Source: an uncultured Tenacibaculum sp. (lineage in GTDB: Bacteria; Bacteroidota; Bacteroidia; Flavobacteriales; Flavobacteriaceae). Taken from it: DNA of 64,000 bases. The notes beneath the pieces are model-generated. The model worked only from the letters and a program-made list of their open reading frames with translations, made no database searches and was not told the DNA's origin. The DNA lies in the NCBI RefSeq assembly GCF_947499065.1, contig NZ_CANMMT010000011.1, positions 1-64,000 on the forward strand, read 5' to 3'. A program made the position numbers and the translations under genes. The stretch's first letter is position 1. Every line of letters starts with the position of its first letter. Below are positions 57,260-64,000 of the stretch, one piece after another.

Positions 57260-58093
57260 ATGATACGATTTACTTTATTATTACTATTAATTTCAGTCTC
57301 AGTTTTGGGACAAAATTTTCAAGGAAAAGCTACTTATAAAACATTTAGAAAAGTTGATGTAAAATTAGAGGAAGCACATGGAGTGAACTCTAAGTTGCAA
57401 AAGCAATTACAAGAACAACTTAAAAAACAGTTTCAAAAAACATATACTTTAAATTTCAATAAATCAGAATCTGTATATACGCAGAATAAAGAATTATCAG
57501 CTCCTCAGGCAATTGGAGGTAATTCTATTAGTGTTATATCTATTGGTGGAGGTGGAGGTAGCGATATTTTATATAAAAATATTGCAGATAAAAGGTACGT
57601 AAATAAAACTGAAATAAGTGGAAAACGATTTCTTATTAAAGATAAATTAGAAGATTATGGTTGGGAAATGACAAGTGAAACTAAAAATATAGGAAATTAT
57701 ACTTGTTATAAAGCAGTAAGAAAACGTGAAGAAACGAGAACCTCTTTTACAATGACTGATGGTAAACGTGAAGAGAAAAAAGATAAAATTACTGTTACAA
57801 CTGTGGCTTGGTACACACCTCAAATACCTTTGAGCAATGGTCCAGAACAGTTTTGGGGATTACCAGGTTTAATTTTAGAAATTCAAGATGGTAAACTAAC
57901 AATTGTTTGTACTGAGATTGTAATGAATTCGTCTGATAAAATAGTAATAAAAGAGCCTACAAAAGGAAAGAAAGTGACACAAGAAAAGTTTGATAAAATT
58001 ATGGATGAGCACTCTAAAGATATGATGGAGCGTTTTAAAAATAAAAGAAAAAGTAAAGACGGTAATTCTTTTAGTATTGAGATTCAAGGATAA
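57260..58093 (+). CDS. GLPGLI family protein
   Basis: 277 residues with a signal peptide (about 1-18, ending LGQ) and the motif that names the family in FWGLPGLILEIQDG. The N-terminal region (NFQGKATYKTFRKVD) and WYTPQIPLSNGP are shared with the next gene, so the two are tandem paralogues. The C-terminus is charged (KNKRKSKDG). The family is exported and often lies next to TonB-type receptors, as here. Molecular function unknown. Confidence 0.88.
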   Translation: MIRFTLLLLLISVSVLGQNFQGKATYKTFRKVDVKLEEAHGVNSKLQKQLQEQLKKQFQKTYTLNFNKSESVYTQNKELSAPQAIGGNSISVISIGGGGGSDILYKNIADKRYVNKTEISGKRFLIKDKLEDYGWEMTSETKNIGNYTCYKAVRKREETRTSFTMTDGKREEKKDKITVTTVAWYTPQIPLSNGPEQFWGLPGLILEIQDGKLTIVCTEIVMNSSDKIVIKEPTKGKKVTQEKFDKIMDEHSKDMMERFKNKRKSKDGNSFSIEIQG

Positions 58094-58192
58094 TTTAATT
58101 GTTAAAATAAAAAGCTCATTAAACCTTTTGCCTTTTAGCTAGTCTAACTTTAGTTGACTAAAGTTTTATTAATCAGTTTAAAAGCCCAAGCC

Positions 58193-59047
58193 ATGAAGTG
58201 TTTTTTATCATATCTATTTTTATTCATTTCAATTTCAGGATTTTCTCAAACAAATTTTCAAGGGAAAGCAATATATAAATCTAAAACTACTATAGATTCT
58301 AATTTTGGAGGTAGACAAATGTCTGAGGAACGAAAGAAGCAGATTTTACAAAGAATGAAAAGTATGTTGGAAAAAGCATATGTTCTGAATTTTACTAAAA
58401 ATGAATCTGTTTATAAAGAAGAAGAAAAATTAGCAACTCCAGGTACAGGAAGAGGTTTTCGTTTTGGAGGTATGATGAGCGGAGGTGAAACATATAAGAA
58501 CTTAAAAGAACATAAAGTTTTAGAATCTAAAGAATCTTTTGGTAAAAAGTTTTTAATAAATAGTTCTTCTGAGAAACTAGATTGGGAATTGGGTAGTGAA
58601 ACAAAACAAATAGGGAACTATACATGTTTTAAAGCTACCATGACCAAGAAAGCAGATGGTTTAGATTGGCGTAATATGCGAAGAAGACCTAAAAATAAAA
58701 AGAGTGATACTACAAAAACAAAAAAAATAACTGATGAGATTGAAATGCCTAAAGAAATTAAAGTTACGGCTTGGTATACACCTCAAATACCAGTAAGTAA
58801 TGGTCCAGGAAACTATGGTGGTTTACCAGGTTTGATTTTAGAAATAAATGAAGGAAGAACTACCATTCTTTGTACTGAGATAGTAATGAATTCATCAGAA
58901 AAAGCAGAAATTAAAGAACCGAAGAAAGGAAAAAAAGTATCTAAGAAAGAATATGCCGAGATTATGAAAAAGAAGATGGAAGAAATGAGAGAAATGTTTA
59001 GAAATAGACGTAGTGGTCGTGGAGGAGGAAGAGGTCGAGGTTTTTAA
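58193..59047 (+). CDS. GLPGLI family protein with Arg/Gly-rich tail
   Basis: I start at the ATG at 58193 (MKCFLSYLF), giving 284 residues and a signal peptide ending GFSQ. It is a paralogue of the 57260 product: NFQGKAIYKSK, WYTPQIPVSNGP, GGLPGLILEINEG and CTEIVMNSSEK match. The C-terminus differs: a charged helix then RSGRGGGRGRGF, an RGG-like tail. It lies 99 bases after its paralogue and 27 bases before the barrel gene. Role unknown; operon membership suggests it works with the barrel protein. Confidence 0.88.
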   Translation: MKCFLSYLFLFISISGFSQTNFQGKAIYKSKTTIDSNFGGRQMSEERKKQILQRMKSMLEKAYVLNFTKNESVYKEEEKLATPGTGRGFRFGGMMSGGETYKNLKEHKVLESKESFGKKFLINSSSEKLDWELGSETKQIGNYTCFKATMTKKADGLDWRNMRRRPKNKKSDTTKTKKITDEIEMPKEIKVTAWYTPQIPVSNGPGNYGGLPGLILEINEGRTTILCTEIVMNSSEKAEIKEPKKGKKVSKKEYAEIMKKKMEEMREMFRNRRSGRGGGRGRGF

Positions 59048-59074
59048 CTAAATAGAATTAACAAATTATATATA

Positions 59075-61828
59075 ATGAAGAAAATATTATCTATAGCCAT
59101 TTTCATGGCTACATGGGGATTATATGCCCAAATTACTCTGAAAGGAGTAGTGAAAGACAGTATAGGAAGTCCACTAGAAATGGCCAATGTAATTGCTATT
59201 AATAAAGGGACTAAGAAGTTAGATTCGTATGGTTTTACTGATGCAAATGGAAATTATAAACTGAATTTAAAGAAGAATTCTTCTTATAGCATTAAGGTTA
59301 GTTATATAGGAATGAAAACCTCAGATGTTTTAGTAGAAACAAAAGAAGAGAACGTAGTTAAAGACATTAATTTAAAAGGAGATGATACGCTAGATGAAGT
59401 AAACATTACTTATAAAATGCCCGTTACTGTTAAAGGCGATACCATAGTGTATGATGCTGATAGTTTTAAAAGTGGTACTGAAAAGAAGTTGGGAGATGTT
59501 CTTGAAAAATTACCAGGTGTAGAAGTAAATGATGATGGAGAAATAGAGGTAGAAGGAAAAACAGTAAAAAAGGTAATGGTAGAAGGGAAAGATTTTTTCG
59601 ACGGAGACTCTAAAATAGCAACTAAAAATATTCCAGCAAATGCTGTAGATAAAGTTGAAGTATTAAAGAATCATAGTGAAGTTGGACAAATGAGTAGGGT
59701 TACCGATAATGAGGATAACGTTGTAATTAATATAAAACTAAAAGAAGGAAAAAAGAATTTTTGGTTTGGAGAAGTAACAGCAGGTATGGGAGTTGGGATG
59801 AATGATAGTAGATATATAGCACATCCTAAGCTTTTTTACTATAGTCCTAAATATAGTATCAATATTATTACTGATGTGAATAATATAGGTGAAGTCCCTT
59901 TTACTATGAGAGATTATTTTAAGTTCACTGGAGGATTCAGATCTTTAGGAGACTCTGGTAATGGAACTAATTTTGATGTTGGTTCAAACGATATTTCGTT
60001 CTTAACTTTAAGAAATAATAGAGCTAAAGAAATTGAATCAAGATTTGGAGCATTGAATTTTAGTTATTCACCTAAAAAAACATGGGATATAAGTGGATTT
60101 GCTATTTATTCAGGAAATGATACTGAAATGCAAGAAACTACTTCAAGAGAATACATAAATAGAGGAGTAGATGTAAATAATTTACCAGCTGGAGCACCTC
60201 CAATTATTGATACAGAAAACACTCGGGATTTAACAAATCAAAAAAGTGATTTAGGATTATTTAAATTAAGTTCTAGCTATAAACCTAATACAAACAATCA
60301 ATTAGATTATGATGTTTTTGCAAAAGTATCAAGTCAAAGTCAAAGTCAATCAACGATATCTTCAAGGACATATTTGAATGCTAGTGATGAGGTTGTGCCA
60401 ATTAATCAGTTTTCAAATCAAAGTCCTTTTTCAATCAACCAGAACTTAAATTATTATTATACATTAAATGATAAAAATATTTTTGCTTTTGAAGCTCAGC
60501 ATTTATGGCAAGATGAAGACCCGTTTTACAATGCAGAATTAGAACAACTTTCATTTGCTAACTTAATAGGGTTAAATATAACAGCTAATCCATTTAATAT
60601 TAGTCAAAACAAAAGGGTAAAGACAAACAAGTTTGATGCAAATTTAGACTATTACTATGTAATAAATTCTAAAAGTAATTTGAATATTACTTTAGGAACT
60701 ACATTGAGTACTCAGCAATTTAACTCAGATATTTTTGAGATTTTAGGAGGGAATAAAACACAAGTAACAAATCCAGTTTCAATTAATGATGTTGATTTTA
60801 CTTTTAACGATTTATATGCTGGTCTTCATTATAAATTTATAACAGGTATATTTACTTTTACACAAGGGTTTAATGTACATAATTATGTGTCTAAAAACAC
60901 GCAGTTAGGTTCGCAAACCAAAAATTCATTCACCAAAATTTTACCTGATGCATCTATAAAAATTAGTTTAAAGAAATCAGAAACTTTACGATTGAGATAT
61001 AGTATGGAAACTAGTTTTACTGATGTAAATCAGTTGGCAGAAGGATATGTTTTTAATAATTATAATAGTCTGTATAAAGGAAATCGAGAGTTAGAAAATG
61101 CTTTGTATCACAATATAAACTTAAACTATTTTAGTTTTAACATGTTTAATTATACAAATGTTTTTGGGTCTATAAATTATAGTAAACGTAAAGATGTTAT
61201 TAAAGGAAACACTGAGTTTTTAGGAGTAAACCAAATAAGGACTTCGATAAATTCTGCTTTACCAGATGAAACTATTTCAGCAAGAGCTAATTTTCAAAAG
61301 AGCTATAGAAAGTTTAAATTGAGTTTAGGCGGAGATGTTTCGTATGCTAAATCGAATAGTTTAATTACTAACCGTCAAACGAATTTAGTAGAGAATAGAT
61401 TAGCTAAAACTTTTTCTCAATCGTATAGAACTAAGTTTAGTACAAATTTTAGAGAAGCACCAAATTTTGATATTGGATACAATGTATCTATTAATAAATC
61501 TGATATTCAAGGTGTAAAAAACACTTTTACAACGCATAGCCCGTATTTAAATTTTGATGCTTACTTTTTAAAAGAGTTTATATTCACTTCAAGATATACT
61601 TACAACAATGTTGTAAACAATGGAACTAGTATTGATAGTTATGGTTTTTTAAGAGCAGACTTAACATATCAGAAAAAAGATAGTAAATGGGAATATAAAG
61701 TTGGAGTTACTAATTTATTAAACTCAAAAGGGTTAAACCAAAATAGTAGTAATGACATTTTTGTAACAAATTCGACCTATGTAATTCAGCCAAGAATTGG
61801 AGTTTTAAGTGTAAAATATAACTTATAA
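59075..61828 (+). CDS. Outer-membrane barrel, TonB-receptor-like (CarboxypepD_reg + OMP_b-brl)
   Basis: 917 residues with a signal peptide ending LYAQ. Residues about 20-105 are a carboxypeptidase-regulatory-like beta-sandwich (ITLKGVVKDSIGSPLEMANV). A plug-like region follows (GDTIVYDADSFKSGTEKKLG, DVLEKLPGVEV, VMVEGKDFFDG), then a long outer-membrane barrel ending KYNL. This is the common Bacteroidota receptor-like family with no SusD partner. It likely takes up a small ligand or peptide, or exports one, across the outer membrane. It closes the plus-strand operon with two GLPGLI genes and is the probable target of the adjacent two-component system. Confidence 0.9.
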   Translation: MKKILSIAIFMATWGLYAQITLKGVVKDSIGSPLEMANVIAINKGTKKLDSYGFTDANGNYKLNLKKNSSYSIKVSYIGMKTSDVLVETKEENVVKDINLKGDDTLDEVNITYKMPVTVKGDTIVYDADSFKSGTEKKLGDVLEKLPGVEVNDDGEIEVEGKTVKKVMVEGKDFFDGDSKIATKNIPANAVDKVEVLKNHSEVGQMSRVTDNEDNVVINIKLKEGKKNFWFGEVTAGMGVGMNDSRYIAHPKLFYYSPKYSINIITDVNNIGEVPFTMRDYFKFTGGFRSLGDSGNGTNFDVGSNDISFLTLRNNRAKEIESRFGALNFSYSPKKTWDISGFAIYSGNDTEMQETTSREYINRGVDVNNLPAGAPPIIDTENTRDLTNQKSDLGLFKLSSSYKPNTNNQLDYDVFAKVSSQSQSQSTISSRTYLNASDEVVPINQFSNQSPFSINQNLNYYYTLNDKNIFAFEAQHLWQDEDPFYNAELEQLSFANLIGLNITANPFNISQNKRVKTNKFDANLDYYYVINSKSNLNITLGTTLSTQQFNSDIFEILGGNKTQVTNPVSINDVDFTFNDLYAGLHYKFITGIFTFTQGFNVHNYVSKNTQLGSQTKNSFTKILPDASIKISLKKSETLRLRYSMETSFTDVNQLAEGYVFNNYNSLYKGNRELENALYHNINLNYFSFNMFNYTNVFGSINYSKRKDVIKGNTEFLGVNQIRTSINSALPDETISARANFQKSYRKFKLSLGGDVSYAKSNSLITNRQTNLVENRLAKTFSQSYRTKFSTNFREAPNFDIGYNVSINKSDIQGVKNTFTTHSPYLNFDAYFLKEFIFTSRYTYNNVVNNGTSIDSYGFLRADLTYQKKDSKWEYKVGVTNLLNSKGLNQNSSNDIFVTNSTYVIQPRIGVLSVKYNL

Positions 61829-61849
61829 TATTTGGTGTATTTGAATAAA

Positions 61850-61876
61850 AAAAGCGAGCTGTTTAGCTCGCTTTTC
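61850..61876. terminator. Bidirectional terminator after the barrel gene
   Basis: Stem AAAAGCGAGC with GCTCGCTTTT around TGTTTA, between convergent genes. Confidence 0.88.
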
Positions 61877-61898
61877 TTTACAATATTATGTTTGTATT

Positions 61899-64000
61899 TT
61901 ATTTGAATACAACTTTTTTAGTTTTAGTTTTTCCGTCATTTTCAATTTGAAGTAAGTAAATTCCTGAACTCATAGTTTTAAATTCTACTTCTTTATTAAA
62001 AGAACTAGAAATTGTAGAGAAACTTTGAGTTTCAAGTAATTGACCTCTTAAGTCGAATAATCTTACTACGGTTAAATCTTTAGACTTCACTTTGAAACTT
62101 ACCGTTAATTTTCCTTCGGCAGGAACAGGGAATAATTTTAAGTCGGTAAATAAGCTTTTTGAAGTAGCAAAACTTTCTTCTATGTTAATGGTGTAATCTT
62201 CTACTTCGCCATTAAAATTCAACTCACAAGAACCAGGAGCAGTTGCTAGCTTAGTAGAAACTCTTAGAGTTGTTGCTCCTAAAATAGCATCTTCAGGAAC
62301 TACAATTGAACTTGAATTCGAACTTAAATCAAAGCCTTCTCCAGCCTCAAAAGAACAGTTTTGGTTCCAGTCAATCCATCCATAGGTTTTCACGTCATCA
62401 TTACCGTCTGTGTTAATAGCAACAGTTAAGTTATAACTTTCTCCTCTAACAACTCCTGTTGAGGTTGATTTAAAGTCAGAGTAACCTGTGGTTTTTGTTG
62501 AGGTATTATCAATTTCTCCCAATTTAACATTAGTAATACTAATTTGAGATTTTGTATTTCCTGATGATTTACATAGGTTATCATTAACATTTAATAAAAT
62601 ATTGATGGATTTAGTAACCGAGGCAGATGTACCCGTTACTGTCATATTATAATCACCTAAAGCAGCATTATTTAAGTTAGATAATGTTAAGTTAATATTT
62701 CCATTAGCACTTAATGATGCAGGATTAAAAGAACTAGTTACATTAGTAGGGATTCCAGTAACTGAGAATGTTACATTTTCATTAAAACCATATAAAGTTT
62801 TAAAATCAATGGCAAAAGTTTGTTCATTAACAGATTTATTACAAATAGATGTATCTCCTGTTGTATTAGTTAAAGCAAAACTTGGTAACGGTTTTTCTTC
62901 AACAATAATAGTATAATCTTCTGTTTCACCCCATTCAGATTTATGGTCTGAATCACATGGTCCATCACCAAATCCTTTTGAAGGGTCTGCGTATTCTACA
63001 ATAACTCTCATTCTAGTACTACCTAATGCAGCTCCCTCTGGAATAGTAATGTCATGAGTTGCGGTAGATATATCATCAGTTTTTGTACCTAAATCATATC
63101 GTTCTGTAGTTTTATTAAATTGAAAATCTTGGTTCCAATCAATAAATACATAGCAGTGGTCTTGATAACCAGCAGTATTGAAAGTTACACTTATTTTATG
63201 AGTTAAAGATCTTTTTACAGTAGTTGATTTCGCAGTAAAATCTTCATATCCATCAACTGTATCATTATTAGAAGTATTATTAATGGTATTGAATGTAACA
63301 TTGGTGATGTGATCACTTCCACCAGATTCATCAGTAAATGTAGAAGAACAATATGATGGAGCTTCAGTAGTAAATTCTGAAATGCTTGAATTTGAACCTT
63401 CACCACAATCATTTTTAGGTTTTACATACCAGTAATACTTTGTAGATGGGCTAAGTGCAGATGAATGCTTATATGAATTTGTAGTAGCTGTTGCATTTAT
63501 AATTATATTGGCAAAACTTGCATCGGTTGCTACTACAATATTGTAGTTTGTAGCATTTAAGTCTGCTCCCCATTCAAATTTAGGTAGTAAACTAACATTT
63601 GTAGCTGAGTTAGTAGGTGAAGTAGGAACAATATTAGCAAAACTAGTACCTATGACTTTTAGTAAAGCATCTGTAGTTTGAGTAACAGTATTAGAAGTTC
63701 CTTTGGCAACTATAGTGTAATCTTGTTGGTTACTTCCGTTTAAGTTGCTAATTGTCATTTTTACATCACCATCTACATTAATAGTAGCAGGGGTAAAGGT
63801 AGCTGTAGCTCCATTAGGTAAACCAGTTGCAGATAAAGTTACAGTCTCAGAAAAACCATTAACAAAATCTAAATTTAAAGTATAATCAATAGAAGCAGTA
63901 CTATTGTTGCAAATAGTTTGCTTACTTGTCTTATTTGTAAACAAGAAAGTAGGAACTGTAGAGTTTATTGTAAAATCAGTAGAGTTTACATTGTAAAAAA
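61899..64000 (-). CDS. T9SS-secreted multidomain protein, N-terminus outside window
   Basis: The frame is open through the right edge; the TTG at 63944 is internal, so about 700 C-terminal residues are seen. Order: an Ig-like repeat (TASIDYTLNLDFVNGFSETV), a fibronectin type III-like segment (FEWGADLNATNYNIVV, YYWYVKPKND), a GEVEDY domain ending WGETEDYTIIVEE, a second Ig-like repeat, a second GEVEDY domain (NGEVEDYTINIEE), and a C-terminal type A sorting domain (LKLFPVPAEGKLTVSF to GIYLLQI, ending KKVVFK). The tail directs T9SS export. Such C-terminal layouts are common on flavobacterial metallopeptidases (reprolysin-like), but the catalytic part is not in view. Confidence 0.88.
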   Translation of the reverse strand, partial: FYNVNSTDFTINSTVPTFLFTNKTSKQTICNNSTASIDYTLNLDFVNGFSETVTLSATGLPNGATATFTPATINVDGDVKMTISNLNGSNQQDYTIVAKGTSNTVTQTTDALLKVIGTSFANIVPTSPTNSATNVSLLPKFEWGADLNATNYNIVVATDASFANIIINATATTNSYKHSSALSPSTKYYWYVKPKNDCGEGSNSSISEFTTEAPSYCSSTFTDESGGSDHITNVTFNTINNTSNNDTVDGYEDFTAKSTTVKRSLTHKISVTFNTAGYQDHCYVFIDWNQDFQFNKTTERYDLGTKTDDISTATHDITIPEGAALGSTRMRVIVEYADPSKGFGDGPCDSDHKSEWGETEDYTIIVEEKPLPSFALTNTTGDTSICNKSVNEQTFAIDFKTLYGFNENVTFSVTGIPTNVTSSFNPASLSANGNINLTLSNLNNAALGDYNMTVTGTSASVTKSINILLNVNDNLCKSSGNTKSQISITNVKLGEIDNTSTKTTGYSDFKSTSTGVVRGESYNLTVAINTDGNDDVKTYGWIDWNQNCSFEAGEGFDLSSNSSSIVVPEDAILGATTLRVSTKLATAPGSCELNFNGEVEDYTINIEESFATSKSLFTDLKLFPVPAEGKLTVSFKVKSKDLTVVRLFDLRGQLLETQSFSTISSSFNKEVEFKTMSSGIYLLQIENDGKTKTKKVVFK

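Noticed and set aside
63942..63944. TTG start for the right-edge gene
   Set aside because: The frame continues without a stop to base 64000 and no signal peptide begins here.

Overview
The window is AT-rich DNA that looks like a chromosome segment of a marine flavobacterium; the gene set and protein style resemble Tenacibaculum and relatives, but the genus is an inference. Support comes from gliding-motility genes gldB and gldC, a PorP/SprF-type secretion protein, a type IX secretion (T9SS) sorting domain, two GLPGLI proteins, a TamL-type outer-membrane lipoprotein, and repeated Bacteroidota promoter motifs (TTTG, about 19-23 bases, TAnnTTTG). No rRNA, tRNA, insertion sequence, CRISPR array or clear prophage was seen.

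Layout. 1-4993: end of a large repeat-built surface protein (14 units of about 33 residues, open at the left edge) and a secreted VCBS/LamG-like protein. 5208-7660: a stand-alone DsbD alpha domain and full-length DsbD. 7728-18900: a peptidase and hydroxyproline module, namely an S37 peptidase, a pyrroline-2-carboxylate reductase-like protein, trans-3-hydroxyproline dehydratase, Xaa-Pro aminopeptidase, D-amino-acid dehydrogenase, 4-hydroxyproline 2-epimerase, ketoglutarate semialdehyde dehydrogenase, a DHDPS-type deaminase and a divergent AraC regulator. Together they could take collagen-type peptides to 2-oxoglutarate and proline. 19000-27929: PorP-like protein, murI, and an envelope run on the minus strand (two OmpH/Skp proteins, bamA, uppS, a small outer-membrane protein, nadK, a CBS protein). 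27989-33425: pdxJ, a hydrolase and a patch of small lineage-specific genes, including two divergent HTH proteins.

33566-36956: tig, clpP and clpX. 37033-40006: an LRR protein with three C-terminal repeats and an M43-type metalloprotease. 40113-44518: dnaG, a structured small element, nadE, gldB and gldC. 44544-50840: a folK-deoxynucleoside kinase fusion, a candidate small RNA, pnp, rpsO, accD and fbaA. 50939-54813: tamL, an rRNA/tRNA methyltransferase and a second deoxynucleoside kinase. 54869-61828: a two-component system facing two GLPGLI genes and a TonB-receptor-like barrel; three 10-bp-spaced direct repeats between them look like the regulator's binding site. 61899-64000: a T9SS-secreted protein cut by the right edge.

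Most genes are ordinary for the lineage. The points most worth a second look are the loss of all four zinc ligands in both DnaG and AccD, the structured element at 42207-42338, the candidate RNA at 45821-45885, the leader hairpin before the hydroxyproline epimerase, the putative OmpR-type operator at 57178, and the recently duplicated repeats at the left edge. I saw no clearly new multi-gene system.
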